DNA from: Gallaecimonas pentaromativorans
GTDB lineage: Bacteria; Pseudomonadota; Gammaproteobacteria; Enterobacterales; Gallaecimonadaceae
Reading direction: 5' to 3'
Assembly (NCBI RefSeq): GCF_003751625.1
Contig: NZ_RJUL01000001.1
Span: 298,253-362,252 of the forward strand
Length of the DNA: 64,000 nt
Below, piece by piece: positions 16,117 through 26,331 of the stretch (position 1 is its first letter; each line of letters begins with the position of its first letter). Under the pieces are notes generated by a model. That model did not search any database, was not told the DNA's origin, and saw nothing but the letters and a program-made list of their open reading frames with translations. A program made the position numbers and the translations under genes.

Positions 16117-18711
16117 TCACACTGCGGCGCCCTCGACGTCCACTGTCAGCTCGCCGTCGACGACGGACAGCCTGACACCGGCCACCGGAGTTTCCGAGGC
16201 CAGGCAGCGCAGTATTTGCTCCGACATTTGCGGCAGAACCTGCCGCTGTAGAATTTGCTGGATGTTGCGGGCACCAGAGCTGGCTTCGGTGCAGCGCTCG
16301 ACGATGGTGTCTACCACTTCGTCGCCGTAACTAAACGGCACCTTGTGGTGGCGCGCGATACGGTCGCTGACCCGGCCCAGCTGCAGGCGAGTGATCTCAC
16401 TCAGCTGCTCGGCGCCAAGGGGCTTGTAGGGCAAGACGCTACAGCGGCCCAGAAACGCTGGTTTGAAGATGCCCAGCAGATCGTCCCAGATGGCCTCTTT
16501 GACCTTGCCCATGTCGTCAGGGGCGGTCAGCTCGTCGGCGAACAGATCGGTGATGCTGTCGGTGGCGGCGTTGGAGGTCATCAGGATGACGGTGTTTTTG
16601 AAGTCCACGTCACGGCCTTCACCGTCACGCAGCATGCCTTTGTCAAAGACCTGATAGAAGATGTCCTGCACCCCGGGATGGGCTTTTTCCATCTCGTCGA
16701 GGAGCACAACGCTGTACGGTTTACGGCGCACGGCTTCGGTAAGAACGCCGCCTTCGCCATAACCGACATAACCTGGAGGGGAACCCAGAAGTTGTGACAC
16801 TTTATGTTCTTCCTTGAACTCAGACATGTTAATCACAGTCACGTTGGCTTCACTGCCATAAACCTGTTCCGCCAGGGTAAGGGCGGTTTCGGTTTTACCT
16901 ACCCCGCTAGGCCCTACCAGCAGGAAGACCCCAAGGGGTTTCTTCTCGTCAGCCAGGTTGGCCCGCGCGATGCGTACGGTACGGGCGATATCATCAAGAG
17001 CGTGGTCCTGCCCTTTCACCCGTGCTTTGAGGCGCTCGTCCAGGGCCAAAATCCCTTGGACCTCGTCGGCCTGCATGCGTCCCAGCGGGATGCCTGTCCA
17101 GTCCGACAGCACCTCCGCTACCAGTTGCTCGTCAACCTGCCAGTGCACCAAAGGTTCGACCCGGGCACCCAGTTGGCTGCGAAGCGCGTTCAATTCGTCC
17201 AGTAGCGCAGCGTCGTCACTTTCGCTCAACTGCTCGCCAAGAGACAGAGCATTGGCCACCATCTGCTGCTCGTATTGCCAAGTGCTACTTAACTGTTCAA
17301 CGGATTGCTGAAGTAACGCCATCTCGGTGCCGAGCTCGTCACGGCGCTTGCCGTGGTCAAAACCCTTGCGCTGTTCCTTGTCGAGGATGGCCGCTTCGGT
17401 TTCCAGGGCGGTCAGCCGCGCCTGGGCCCGCTCCAAGGCGGCCGGCAGGCTGGCCTGGCTCATGGCCACCCGGGCACAGGCGGTGTCTAAGAGCGCCACC
17501 GATTTATCGGGCTGCTGGCGGCCGGCAAGATAACGGCTCGACAGCACCACGGCGCCGCGAGCGGCTGAATCGGTGATGTGCACCCCGTGGTGTTTTTCCA
17601 GCACCGGCATCAGGCCACGCAGAATTTGAATCGCTACCTCTTCGGTGGGCTCTTCTACTTTCACGACCTGGAAGCGGCGGGCAAGGGCGGCGTCTTTTTC
17701 AAAGAATTTCTTGTACTCGGCCCAGGTGGTGGCGGCAATGGTGCGAAGCTCACCCCGTGCCAGCGCCGGTTTTAACAGGTTGGCGGCATCGCCCTGCCCG
17801 GCCTGGCCACCGGCGCCAATCATGTTGTGGGCTTCGTCGATAAACACCAGCACCGGCTCGGGGGAGGCCTTAACCTCGGCTATCACCTGCTTTAAGCGGT
17901 TCTCAAATTCCCCTTTGACCCCAGCGCCCGCTTGCAGCAGGGCCAAGTCCAGGGTCAGCAGCCGGCAGCGCTTGAGGGCGTCGGGCACGGTGCCTTCGGC
18001 AATACGCTGAGCCAGGCCTTCGACAACCGCCGTTTTACCGACCCCGGCTTCACCGGTGAGGATGGGGTTGTTCTGGCGGCGGCGAGTGAGGATATCCACC
18101 ATCTGGCGAATTTCATCGTCACGGCCTAATACCGGGTCCAGCTTGCCTTCGCGGGCCTGGGCGGTGAGGTCGATGCAGTATTGGCCAAGGGCCTCTTCTT
18201 TCATCGGCCCTTTACGAGCCGGGTTGGGCTGGCTGTTGCCGAGGCTGTCACGCAGGCTGGGCCAGTCGGCCAGCAGCCGGGCCGGGTCCAGTTTGTCCAG
18301 TTCCTTGGCGTGGCGAGTGCCAAGGGCGGCCATGGCATCGTCGTTCAGCAGCGCATAGAGCAAGGTGGCGCCGCGGATCTGCTGCTCGCCAAACTCGATG
18401 GAGCTGTCCATCCAGCATTGGCGCAGCAGCTCTACCAGCCGGGGAGACAGCGCCGGGGTGGCGCCGTTGCCGGATTTAAAGCTCTCCAGGGCCTGGTTGA
18501 GCTCGCTGCTGAGGCGATCGGCCGAGAGGCCATAATGGCTCAGTACCGCCAGCACGTCGCTGTTTTCGGTTTCCAGCAGCGCCTTTAGCAGGTGTTCGAC
18601 TTCGACACTGTGGTGGGTACGTTGGTAACACAGGCCCACGGCCTTCTCCAGCGCCTGGTGGCAACCGGGTTCCATGCGCTCGACCAGCGCTTTTAAGGTC
18701 ATAGAAGACAT
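16117..18711 (-). CDS. clpV: T6SS sheath-recycling AAA+ ATPase ClpV (TssH)
   Basis: An 864-residue ClpB-like ATPase. The Clp-N repeats (residues 1-150) start [13 protein letters not shown] and contain the [10 protein letters not shown] block. The first Walker A, GEAGVGKT, is at 220-227; a ClpB-type middle domain follows (about 395-510), and then a second AAA+ domain with GPSGVGKTE and the EMEKAH Walker B. It disassembles contracted TssB/TssC sheaths. Its pairing with TagJ in the same locus fits the TagJ-dependent ClpV recruitment known in imp/H1-type systems. The start follows GGAAAGGATGAAGTC, and the upstream tssG stop is 4 nt away. Confidence 0.96.
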   Translation of the reverse strand: MSSMTLKALVERMEPGCHQALEKAVGLCYQRTHHSVEVEHLLKALLETENSDVLAVLSHYGLSADRLSSELNQALESFKSGNGATPALSPRLVELLRQCWMDSSIEFGEQQIRGATLLYALLNDDAMAALGTRHAKELDKLDPARLLADWPSLRDSLGNSQPNPARKGPMKEEALGQYCIDLTAQAREGKLDPVLGRDDEIRQMVDILTRRRQNNPILTGEAGVGKTAVVEGLAQRIAEGTVPDALKRCRLLTLDLALLQAGAGVKGEFENRLKQVIAEVKASPEPVLVFIDEAHNMIGAGGQAGQGDAANLLKPALARGELRTIAATTWAEYKKFFEKDAALARRFQVVKVEEPTEEVAIQILRGLMPVLEKHHGVHITDSAARGAVVLSSRYLAGRQQPDKSVALLDTACARVAMSQASLPAALERAQARLTALETEAAILDKEQRKGFDHGKRRDELGTEMALLQQSVEQLSSTWQYEQQMVANALSLGEQLSESDDAALLDELNALRSQLGARVEPLVHWQVDEQLVAEVLSDWTGIPLGRMQADEVQGILALDERLKARVKGQDHALDDIARTVRIARANLADEKKPLGVFLLVGPSGVGKTETALTLAEQVYGSEANVTVINMSEFKEEHKVSQLLGSPPGYVGYGEGGVLTEAVRRKPYSVVLLDEMEKAHPGVQDIFYQVFDKGMLRDGEGRDVDFKNTVILMTSNAATDSITDLFADELTAPDDMGKVKEAIWDDLLGIFKPAFLGRCSVLPYKPLGAEQLSEITRLQLGRVSDRIARHHKVPFSYGDEVVDTIVERCTEASSGARNIQQILQRQVLPQMSEQILRCLASETPVAGVRLSVVDGELTVDVEGAAV

Positions 18712-18715
18712 GACT

Positions 18716-19693
18716 TCATCCTTTCCTTGGCGTAAAGCCCACAGTCAGTGTCCTGTCGGGCTGGGTAACGGCTTGTAAAAAACTGTCGGCACCGAGGCGG
18801 CCCTGGCTGCCCAGGCGTGCGCCGGGCAGGTAACCGGCCTTGGTGGTCATCTGGTACTGCACCTTGACCCGGCTGCCGGCAAAGCTTCGGCTCAAACGGG
18901 TAATGGTGGCGCTGTAGCGGCCATCGGGCAGCAGGCTCAAGGCCTGCTCTTTGGTGCTGGGTGTAAAAGCCAGCACCATGCCCCGGTCGGCCACCCAGGT
19001 CTTGCTGCCCAGCACCGCCTCACCGAGGCGGGCAAAGCGCCCCTGTGGCTGGGCCTTGCTGGGCATGGCGCTCTGTTCATCGGGGGCAATGGCTTCCCAG
19101 CCCCCTTGCAGCGGCTGGTGGCTGACCGCGCTGCCGGTAAGGTCGCTCAGCACTTGGCACAACACCGCGCCGCTTTTGGGGCCGCGCATCATGGCGGCGC
19201 CGTAATACAGCTGGCTCTGGTCGCTAACCCCGGTCAGCGCCTGCATGATGGCGCTAAACGGGTCCTGGCCGTGGCGCTCTTGCTCCACCGCTGGCTGGGT
19301 GCGGGCCCAGCTGCGGTAAAAAAGCGACAGCAGCCGGTGGTTAAAGAGGTCCAGAAAGTCTTGCAGCGCCGGGGATTTCCCCTTTAGCTGCTGCAGCACC
19401 AGCTCGCTGTAATGGCCCGGTAATACGCCGCGAGCGCCGGTCAGGCTCATAAAATCCACGTCCAGCACGGCACGGGTCTTGCCATCGCTGGTGCGGTCAT
19501 GACGAGCGCGCACCACGTCCTGGCCAGCGAAGCCCTGGTGCTGGCGGGCACGAAACTTCACCAGTTCTTTTTCGGGCCAGCCGTCTTCGCCAACCCGGTG
19601 CCAGCTGTCCTTATCGCTTTTGATCTGCCGCTCGATGCGCCAGATCTCCCGGTACAGGGCGCCGTTGTCCAGAGGGTCGCGATGGCCGGTCAT
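18716..19693 (-). CDS. tssG: T6SS baseplate subunit TssG (ImpH/VasB)
   Basis: A 325-residue protein of the TssG family (DUF1305), recognised by LPGHYSELVLQQLKGKSPALQDFLDLFNHRLLSLFYRSW (described by its ends: LPGHYSEL to LFYRSW) in the first half. With TssE, TssF and TssK it builds the baseplate wedge. Its start overlaps the tssF stop by 4 nt, and clpV follows after 4 nt. Length is close to the family norm (about 330). Confidence 0.93.
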   Translation of the reverse strand: MTGHRDPLDNGALYREIWRIERQIKSDKDSWHRVGEDGWPEKELVKFRARQHQGFAGQDVVRARHDRTSDGKTRAVLDVDFMSLTGARGVLPGHYSELVLQQLKGKSPALQDFLDLFNHRLLSLFYRSWARTQPAVEQERHGQDPFSAIMQALTGVSDQSQLYYGAAMMRGPKSGAVLCQVLSDLTGSAVSHQPLQGGWEAIAPDEQSAMPSKAQPQGRFARLGEAVLGSKTWVADRGMVLAFTPSTKEQALSLLPDGRYSATITRLSRSFAGSRVKVQYQMTTKAGYLPGARLGSQGRLGADSFLQAVTQPDRTLTVGFTPRKG

Positions 19694-21501
19694 AGCAGCT
19701 CCCGCTCCCCGACCCGGGTCGGCCAGACGTGGTAGTCCTGGTTATGGCCGGTAAGCTTGATGCGCAGCCGGGTAAAGGTGTTGAGCTGGGCGAACTGGGC
19801 AAAGAAACGGTCCAGCACCGCCGAAAACAGATACACGCTGGCACCGGCATAGCGGGGCTTGGAGAAACGAATGCTGATGTCGTTACCCTGGCAAAGACCC
19901 TTGCGTACGCCACTACCCACCCGCGCCACTGCCGGTTTGATGCTGACCGCTTCAATACCTTCGATAAGGGCCCGCGACTCCGGGGTTTGCTTGAAGTCAT
20001 GCAGGTGCAGCACCGCTTTCAAGCGGTCGAGGGCGTCGGGGCCGGCAAAGTGTTCCAAGGAGAGATGGCGGATAAACTGCCAGCGGGTGGCGTCGCCAAG
20101 CTCCGGGCGCACCGTCGGGCTGGGAGCCAGCAGCACTTTTACGTCATGGATATAGGCGTCTTCCGAGCGCATCTTCGGCTGGCCACCGCCAAAGGGCAGC
20201 TGCGCCGGGGCGTTGCGGTTACAGGCCAATACCTTGACCCGCAAAAAGCGGTCGCGGGGCAGCTCGTCTTCGTCTTGGTGCTCAAAATCTTTGTTCACCA
20301 GCGACAGGTAAGTCTCGGTGCCGGGCTCATATTGGCCGCCGGCCCAGTCGTTGTAGCGGCGCCGGGCATGCCAGTAGAGGCTGACGCTGTCTTGCCAGCG
20401 GGGGTGGTGCAGGCCGTAATAAGGCGCCAGCGGCAGCACTTCGTCGGACTTGACCAGCTCAACCCCCATGATCCGTACCACTTCGCCGGAATCGGCGTTG
20501 CGGTAGTTGGGCACCAAGCGGTATTCCAGGGCCTCTTCTTCAAAGCGCAGGGTTTCGCAGAGGGTCTCGAAGGTGTTGACCATGGGCACGCAGCCCAAGC
20601 GCAGGTGGTCGGGCACCAGGCTCTTTTCTTGCTCGGCCGAACCTTCGGCCAAGTAGATATAGATATCCAGCTCTTTGTCGTCGGGCCAATCGGGGTCGAG
20701 GTCGGCAAGGTCGGCGAAGAGGAATTTCTCGGCAAAAAGAAAATGCTCCACCAGCAGCCGGTAGCCGTCGAAGCTGCGTTTGCTGTAGGGCACCACCGCA
20801 TCTTCAGCGCCAAAACCCACCGCCTTGATGTGCTCTTTGCCGTAAAAGCGCAGCTGGCGGCTGTCGCTGGCCGGGGCGATGGCAAAGCCCAGGGCCGAGC
20901 GGTGGATAAGCTCGTAAAGCTCGTGGCTGTGGTGGGTCTGGCCGTGCAGGTAAAAGCGCAGGTACGGCAGCTTTATCTCGGAGAAATTCAGCGGCGCCGA
21001 CAGCCGCAGCTTGATAACCGCCTGGGCGCCGCTGCTGCCCTGGGGGCGCGGCGCATCAAAGGGCGCGTTCTCGAAATTGGCGCTGTCGACACTGACATTG
21101 GCCAGCACATGGTTGCCCACGGCGCTGAAATAGCACTCGGGCATGTTCTCCACCAAGGTGGTGAAGTTGAGCCCGGCTTTGACATCCATATGGGACGACA
21201 GCGCCGGCGCCGGCTTGAGCTGGGCCACGGTCATGGACGGAATGGGCGACTGGTAATCGGGGTAGAGGCTGCCCAAGAGCACATCGGCCAGCTCGGGAAA
21301 GTGGCCGTCCAGGCGCTGGCGAATTTGCGCGGTCATAAAGGCCACGCCTTCCAAAAGGCGCGAGACATGGGGGTCTTCCACCGCCTCTTCGCTGATGCGA
21401 AGGCGCCCCGCCACCTTGGGGTATTGTTTGGCGAACTCGGCGCCCTGGCGGCGCAGGTAGGCCAGCTCCCGGTTGTAGTACTTGAGCAGTGCTTCACTCA
21501 T
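19690..21501 (-). CDS. tssF: T6SS baseplate subunit TssF (ImpG/VasA)
   Basis: A 603-residue TssF (DUF879). The N terminus LLKYYNRELAYLRRQGAEFA and the following FPELADVLLGSLYPDYQSPIPSM region are diagnostic. Two copies of TssF with one TssG form each wedge core of the baseplate that docks onto TssK and the membrane complex. It overlaps tssE and tssG by 4 nt on each side, so these three are translated as a coupled block. Confidence 0.95.
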   Translation of the reverse strand: MSEALLKYYNRELAYLRRQGAEFAKQYPKVAGRLRISEEAVEDPHVSRLLEGVAFMTAQIRQRLDGHFPELADVLLGSLYPDYQSPIPSMTVAQLKPAPALSSHMDVKAGLNFTTLVENMPECYFSAVGNHVLANVSVDSANFENAPFDAPRPQGSSGAQAVIKLRLSAPLNFSEIKLPYLRFYLHGQTHHSHELYELIHRSALGFAIAPASDSRQLRFYGKEHIKAVGFGAEDAVVPYSKRSFDGYRLLVEHFLFAEKFLFADLADLDPDWPDDKELDIYIYLAEGSAEQEKSLVPDHLRLGCVPMVNTFETLCETLRFEEEALEYRLVPNYRNADSGEVVRIMGVELVKSDEVLPLAPYYGLHHPRWQDSVSLYWHARRRYNDWAGGQYEPGTETYLSLVNKDFEHQDEDELPRDRFLRVKVLACNRNAPAQLPFGGGQPKMRSEDAYIHDVKVLLAPSPTVRPELGDATRWQFIRHLSLEHFAGPDALDRLKAVLHLHDFKQTPESRALIEGIEAVSIKPAVARVGSGVRKGLCQGNDISIRFSKPRYAGASVYLFSAVLDRFFAQFAQLNTFTRLRIKLTGHNQDYHVWPTRVGERELL

Positions 21502-21959
21502 CGCAAACTTTCCTGCAAGGTCACAGACAGGTTGATGGGCTCCATCTCCGAGTCAAAAGCCACCGGCAGCGGCACCGGATCGGCCAGCAGCACGGCGTCG
21601 ATGCGTAGCCTGAGCACCCTGTCTTCCGGGGTGTCCTTGTCTCTGAGGCTCACTTCCACCTGGGTCAGCCGGGGCTCAAAGCGATTGATGGTCTTTTTGA
21701 CCTCTTCGCACAGCCACAGCCGGCTCTCTTCGGTAGACAGTTCCATCACCGTAAAATCGGGCAGGCCAAAGCCCAGCACCGAGGTGTCCAGCTCGTTGAG
21801 GCTCTCGTCCCAGGGCAGCCAGCTGCGCCGGGCGTTCATCAACCACTCGAGATCCCGGCGCACCGACTGGCGCAGCTGGCTGACCGAGAAGCGCTGGGGC
21901 TCCCCTTCATCCAGCAGCCGGTCAAGCACGCTGAGCTGGGCCAGGGTTTCAGCCGGCAT
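21498..21959 (-). CDS. tssE: T6SS baseplate subunit TssE (gp25-like, ImpF)
   Basis: A 153-residue gp25/lysozyme-like protein, equivalent to phage T4 gp25, which nucleates the sheath. The conserved SVRRDLEWLMNARRS (residues about 28-42) and the FEPRLTQVEVSLRD strand are clear. It overlaps tagJ upstream by 11 nt and tssF downstream by 4 nt. Confidence 0.94.
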   Translation of the reverse strand: MPAETLAQLSVLDRLLDEGEPQRFSVSQLRQSVRRDLEWLMNARRSWLPWDESLNELDTSVLGFGLPDFTVMELSTEESRLWLCEEVKKTINRFEPRLTQVEVSLRDKDTPEDRVLRLRIDAVLLADPVPLPVAFDSEMEPINLSVTLQESLR

Positions 21960-22728
21960 GGCTGGTCTCGGCGATATCGCTGGTGGCCAGTTCCAGCAGG
22001 GTCATGGCCTCATCCCCGACCAGGAACAATTTGAGGCCAAGGCCGGTAACCAGTTGCCCTTGCTCCTGCCAGTCGGTTTCGCGGCCCAGTTTTTGGCGGC
22101 TATCGCTGCTGGCGGCGTAGGTGAGCGGAATAAAGACTTCGCCTTCGCGGCCGTCGTTGAGGATCACCTGGGCGCGGCGCCAGATAGTCTCGATAGGAGA
22201 GGTAGCCCCGTGCAGCTGGATGGCGGCGATTTCATCAAAGCGCCACAGGTAGAATTTGCCGTCGGTGCCCAGGCACTCAAGGTAGGGGCCGAGGCTGTCG
22301 TCGCAGTCACGCACCTCGGCAAAGGGGCCGTCGCCGCCACGGGTGGCTTCCAGGCGCTCGGCAGCCTTGGTGGCGCCTTCCACATCACCGGCAAACAACT
22401 TGGCTTTGAGATCCACCAGCGCTTCGAGGGCTTCGCCGGGGGCGGCTACGACGTCGTCGGCCAGTTGGCCTTGGTGAAAAGCCACCCGGGCCTGCTGGGC
22501 ACGCAGCAACTGGCGCAGGTTGGCGGCGCCGCCCAGCCATTCGGGCTGGCGTTTTACCAGGCTGGCCAGGGAGTCGTCGGCCCGCTCCAGTTGCCCGTCC
22601 AGGCACAAAAGCTCAATCAGCTTGGCCCGCAGATCCAGATTTGCCGGGTCGTCTTTGACCAGGCTCTGGGCCTGGTCGATGGCGTCTTGGAGTTGGCCGG
22701 CGGCCAGTGCGTCGATGATCCCTTTCAT
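21949..22728 (-). CDS. tagJ: T6SS accessory protein TagJ (ImpE/SciE)
   Basis: A 259-residue ImpE-type protein. The N-terminal half consists of TPR-like helices (ALAAGQLQDAIDQAQSLVKD, then LRAKLIELLCLDGQLERAD). The C-terminal half is the beta-rich ImpE domain (WRFDEIAAIQLHG, GEVFIPLTYAASS). In P. aeruginosa, TagJ binds TssB and ClpV and assists sheath recycling. Presence next to tssC40 is a hallmark of imp-type systems. Confidence 0.9.
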   Translation of the reverse strand: MKGIIDALAAGQLQDAIDQAQSLVKDDPANLDLRAKLIELLCLDGQLERADDSLASLVKRQPEWLGGAANLRQLLRAQQARVAFHQGQLADDVVAAPGEALEALVDLKAKLFAGDVEGATKAAERLEATRGGDGPFAEVRDCDDSLGPYLECLGTDGKFYLWRFDEIAAIQLHGATSPIETIWRRAQVILNDGREGEVFIPLTYAASSDSRQKLGRETDWQEQGQLVTGLGLKLFLVGDEAMTLLELATSDIAETSHAG

Positions 22729-22739
22729 TTAATCGTCCT

Positions 22740-24254
22740 TCAGGCCCCGTTGACCGGGGTCAGTTCAGTGATGAGCTTGACCCCGGTGACCAGCTGGTCG
22801 AGCTGGAAGTGGGGTTGTAAGCGAATAATGGAGTAGTAGCGGCCCGGCTCGCCGGGGCGTTCCCTGACCGTGACCTTGGCTTCGCGCAGCGGGAAGCGGG
22901 CGCGCATTTCGTCCGACGCCCCTTCCGAGGCCATGGTGTAGCCGTGCAGCCAGCGTTGCAGGAACGACTCGCACTCCTCGGGAGTGCTGTAACCGCCGAC
23001 CCGATCGCGGCCCATGACCTTGAGAAAATGGGCAAAGCGCGACACGCACAGGGTGTAGTGGAGCATGGTGGAGAGGCGGGCGCTGAGCTGGGCGGTGGTG
23101 TTGTCGTAATGGCGCGGTGCCTGCACCGAGGCGGCCGAGTGCAGCACCAGCATCTCGGTATTGGTAAGCGGCAGCAGCGGCAAAAAGCCCTCTTCGGCCA
23201 ACATCCGTTCAAGGCGGTCTGACACCTGCCACTCCACCGGGGTGCGGGTCTGGTAAATGGCGCCGCTGCGGGTGAGGTTTTGAATAGCCGGCAGGTTGTC
23301 GATGGCGCCAAAGGTGACTCGGCCACGCTGGTAGCCGCGAATATTGGCAAACCAGCCAGACTCGCAAAAGGCGCGAATGATCACGGTGCCAGCGGCAAAG
23401 GAAGCGGGCCCCCACAGAAAATCGCGCTGCGGGTTGGCCCGCGATTCGATAAAACGAAACGCCTCGGGGCCCTCCCCTTCGCCCCGGTAGGGCGGGCGCA
23501 TCATCACCCTGGGCATGGCCAGGGCCAAAAACCGTGAGTCGTCCATCTCCCGAAGGGCCCGCCACTTGGCAAGCTCGGGGGAGGCAAAATAGCTGGACAG
23601 CTCGCGCATGCCGGTAAGATCGGCAAATTCGTCGACACCGAAAAAGCTCGGCTCGGCATTGAGCACCACAGGGGCAAAAGCGGCAGCTGATACCCGGCTC
23701 AGTTCCTTGAGGGTATCGAGGTTGCTCTGGCCGCCTTTGCTGCGGTGGCTGAGGCTGTAAGCCCCAATAAGCACGCCGAAGGGTTCGCCCCCCGGCATAC
23801 CGAATTCGTTGGAGTAAATCTTTTGAAAGAGCCGGGACTGATCGAATTCGATAGCCCGGGTCAAATCTTTGGAGAGCTCAGCCCAGTTCAGATCCAATAC
23901 CCGGATCTTCACCAGGCCTTCGCTGTCGTCGTGGGCAGCCTGCTCGGTGAGCAGCCACAAGCCACGCCAGTTGGCCTCGACGGCCTGTAACTCGGGATGA
24001 TGCAAAATGGCATTGAGCTGGGCGTTGATAAGCTCGTCCAGCTTGACCAGCGTCTTGGTCAACAAAGCCTTGACGCTGTTATCGGTCCAGTTTTTTTCGG
24101 GATTGACCCGGCCAAGCCACATCAACAGCGCCTTGAGCTCATCGGGCTCGGCCGCCACCCTGGCCATGAAACCCATGGGCAACAGGGGGCTGGCCTTAAC
24201 CGGCTCAGGCTGCTCGAGATAGTCCTTGGCGACAAACTGCAATGCCATGTTCAT
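22740..24254 (-). CDS. Second TssC-type sheath protein (ImpD/TssC40)
   Basis: A 504-residue paralogue of TssC. Shared blocks with the neighbouring TssC are LEANWRGL-like, IEFDQSRLFQKIYSNEFGMPGGEPFG, RFAHFLKVMGRD and a matching C-terminal pattern, but identity is far from complete. In Agrobacterium the ImpC/ImpD (TssC41/TssC40) pair is coded in the same order, impB-C-D-E-F-G-H, as here. Three in-frame ATGs lie at 24260, 24254 and 24248. The first directly abuts AAGG, so the second, 6 nt from AAGG, is chosen. It probably joins or caps the sheath near the baseplate, which is inference. Confidence 0.9.
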   Translation of the reverse strand: MNMALQFVAKDYLEQPEPVKASPLLPMGFMARVAAEPDELKALLMWLGRVNPEKNWTDNSVKALLTKTLVKLDELINAQLNAILHHPELQAVEANWRGLWLLTEQAAHDDSEGLVKIRVLDLNWAELSKDLTRAIEFDQSRLFQKIYSNEFGMPGGEPFGVLIGAYSLSHRSKGGQSNLDTLKELSRVSAAAFAPVVLNAEPSFFGVDEFADLTGMRELSSYFASPELAKWRALREMDDSRFLALAMPRVMMRPPYRGEGEGPEAFRFIESRANPQRDFLWGPASFAAGTVIIRAFCESGWFANIRGYQRGRVTFGAIDNLPAIQNLTRSGAIYQTRTPVEWQVSDRLERMLAEEGFLPLLPLTNTEMLVLHSAASVQAPRHYDNTTAQLSARLSTMLHYTLCVSRFAHFLKVMGRDRVGGYSTPEECESFLQRWLHGYTMASEGASDEMRARFPLREAKVTVRERPGEPGRYYSIIRLQPHFQLDQLVTGVKLITELTPVNGA

Positions 24255-24266
24255 ACGCATCCTTGC

Positions 24267-24285
24267 GGGGCGGCCAGGCCGCCCC
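24267..24285 (-). repeat. Hairpin between the two tssC-type genes
   Basis: A 9-nt perfect inverted repeat GGGGCGGCC/GGCCGCCCC with a 1-nt centre, lying in the 39-nt gap between tssC and the ImpD-type gene. No T run follows. It may stabilise the upstream tssBC message and so favour TssC over its paralogue. Confidence 0.5.
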
Positions 24286-24293
24286 AGGCATTA

Positions 24294-25787
24294 TCAGCCG
24301 CCGATCTCGGGGATCTTGGCCACCAGGCGCAACGAGGTGGTCAGCTCTTCCATCTGCAGCCAGGGGCGCAGCCAGGCCACCGCGTTGTAAGAGCCAGGGC
24401 GACCGGGGATCTCCTTGACCTGTACCTTGGCGTCGGCCAGGGGGTACTTGGCACGGATCTCCTGGCCACCGCCCTCGGAGGCGTTGACGTAGGTGAGGAT
24501 CCAGCGGTTAAGCCAGGACTCCACATCCGCCGCTTCCATAAAGGAGCCAATCTTGTCGCGGGCCATTACCTTCAGGTAGTGGGCGAAACGCGAGGTGGCC
24601 ATCATGTAAGGCAGGCGTGCCGAAATGGCGGCGTTGGCGGTGGCATCCGGGTTGTCGTAGATCTTGGGTTTCTGGCAGGTCTGGGCACCGAAGAACACGG
24701 CGTAGTCGGTGTTCTTGTAGTGGCACAGCGGCAGGAAACCGAGCTTGGACAGCTCCGCCTCGCGGCGATCGGTAATACCGATCTCGGTGGGGCATTTCAA
24801 ATCCGGGTCGCCATCGTCACTGGTGAAGATGTGGGTAGGCAGGCCTTCCACTTTACCGCCACCCTCGGCGCCGCGGATGGCGGTGCAGAAGCCGTATTTG
24901 GCAAAGGCGTCGGTCATGCGCGTGCCCAGCACGTAGGACGCGTTCATCCAGCAGTACTTGTCGTGCTCGGTGGTACCGGCGCGGCCGGTGGTCGGGTCCA
25001 CGTCGAACTCTTCGTAGCCGAACTCTTCGATGGGTTTGGTGTTGGCGCCATAAGGCAGGCGCGCCAGCACCCGCGGCATGGACAGGGTCACAAAGCGCGC
25101 GTCTTCAGAGTCGCGGAAGGAGCGCCACTTGGTGTACTCCAAAGACTCGAACACTTTTTCCAGATCCCGCGGCTTGGTCAGCTCGGTCCAGTTGTCAAAA
25201 CCGAACAGTGACGGGGACGCCGCCGACAGGAAGGGGCAGAAACCGGCTGCGGCCACGTTGGACATCAGGCTCAAGGTTTCCATGTCGTTGGGGTGGTTAG
25301 TGAACTCGTAGTCGCCAATGATGGCGCCGTAGGGCTCGCCGCCCGGGGTGCCGAACTCGGACTCGTAAATCTTCTTGAAAACCTGGGACTGGTCGAACTC
25401 CACCGCCTTGGACAAGTCCTTGTGCAGCTCCTTTTTCGGCAGGTTCATCACCCGCAGCTTCATGGCGGCACTGGTTTCGGTGTTCATCACCAGGTGGTGC
25501 AGGCCACGCCAGGAACCTTCGAGCTTCTGGAATTCGTCGCTGTGCATCACTTCAGCCAACTGGCTGGAGATAAGCTGGTCCAGGGCGTTGATGGCCTGGT
25601 TGAAGGTGACCGTCAGGTTTTTATTCCAGGTGACGGTGCCCTTCATAGCCTCTTCGGTGAGGGTACGGATAAGCTCTTCGGCGCGGCTGGACTCGGTTTG
25701 CTTGGTAGCACCGATGGCCTGCTCCAAAAGCGACAGGGAAATTTCTTCTTCCGTAGCGACGGCGGCGCTTTGCTGTTCGGCACTCAT
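24294..25787 (-). CDS. tssC: T6SS contractile sheath large subunit TssC (VipB/ImpC)
   Basis: A 497-residue VipB-type protein. Diagnostic blocks are [12 protein letters not shown] (about 90-101), [48 protein letters not shown], and a C terminus with [20 protein letters not shown]. It pairs with TssB to form the sheath that contracts and fires the Hcp tube. The start overlaps the tssB stop by 4 nt, so the subunits are made in a fixed ratio. Length is standard. Confidence 0.96.
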   Translation of the reverse strand: MSAEQQSAAVATEEEISLSLLEQAIGATKQTESSRAEELIRTLTEEAMKGTVTWNKNLTVTFNQAINALDQLISSQLAEVMHSDEFQKLEGSWRGLHHLVMNTETSAAMKLRVMNLPKKELHKDLSKAVEFDQSQVFKKIYESEFGTPGGEPYGAIIGDYEFTNHPNDMETLSLMSNVAAAGFCPFLSAASPSLFGFDNWTELTKPRDLEKVFESLEYTKWRSFRDSEDARFVTLSMPRVLARLPYGANTKPIEEFGYEEFDVDPTTGRAGTTEHDKYCWMNASYVLGTRMTDAFAKYGFCTAIRGAEGGGKVEGLPTHIFTSDDGDPDLKCPTEIGITDRREAELSKLGFLPLCHYKNTDYAVFFGAQTCQKPKIYDNPDATANAAISARLPYMMATSRFAHYLKVMARDKIGSFMEAADVESWLNRWILTYVNASEGGGQEIRAKYPLADAKVQVKEIPGRPGSYNAVAWLRPWLQMEELTTSLRLVAKIPEIGG

Positions 25788-26290
25788 TGCTTGTCCTCCC
25801 CGTTACCCAGTTCGGTGGCCAGCTTTTGCAGGTCGTCCGAATTGTTCAGTACCCGCTCGAGCAGCACTTCGAGCTCTTCGGAGCGGTCGACCTTGGTCAT
25901 CAGATCGCGCAGCTTGTTGCGGGTTTCCATCAGTTGGCGCAGCGGCTCAACCTGGTTAACCACCGCAGCCGGCTCGAAATCGGCCATGGAGTTGAAGGCC
26001 AGTTCCACACTCATCTGTGTACCGTCGTCACTCAGCTTGTTGTCCACCTTCAGCTTGATTTTCGGGCTCATCCGACGCATTACGTCGTCAAAGTTGTCCC
26101 GGTCAATCTGGATGAAACGGCGATCCTTGAGGGGTTTGATATCGGTATTGTTGTTACCGGAAAAATCCCCCATTACGCCGACCACGAAGGGCAGTTCCTT
26201 CTTGACCATGGCGCCTTCGGTTTCGACGTCGTAGGTGATGTGAACGCGGGGTTTGCGGACCCGGTTCAGTTTCTGGTGAATGCTATCCAT
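25784..26290 (-). CDS. tssB: T6SS contractile sheath small subunit TssB (VipA/ImpB)
   Basis: A 168-residue VipA-type protein beginning [21 protein letters not shown], with the conserved [15 protein letters not shown] and [17 protein letters not shown] blocks. It forms the sheath with TssC, and in this type of system its N-terminal helix region is where TagJ/ClpV can bind. Translationally coupled to tssC. Confidence 0.96.
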   Translation of the reverse strand: MDSIHQKLNRVRKPRVHITYDVETEGAMVKKELPFVVGVMGDFSGNNNTDIKPLKDRRFIQIDRDNFDDVMRRMSPKIKLKVDNKLSDDGTQMSVELAFNSMADFEPAAVVNQVEPLRQLMETRNKLRDLMTKVDRSEELEVLLERVLNNSDDLQKLATELGNGEDKQ

Positions 26291-26331
26291 GTCATGGTCT
26301 CCTGAGGCAATTCACGGTTTAAGGGCCCGAG

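Noticed and set aside
19729-22836. 1035-codon open frame on the plus strand
   Set aside because: It lies opposite tssF, tssE, tagJ and part of the second tssC gene, all clear proteins. High GC keeps the opposite frame open, and its translation is low-complexity with no domain.
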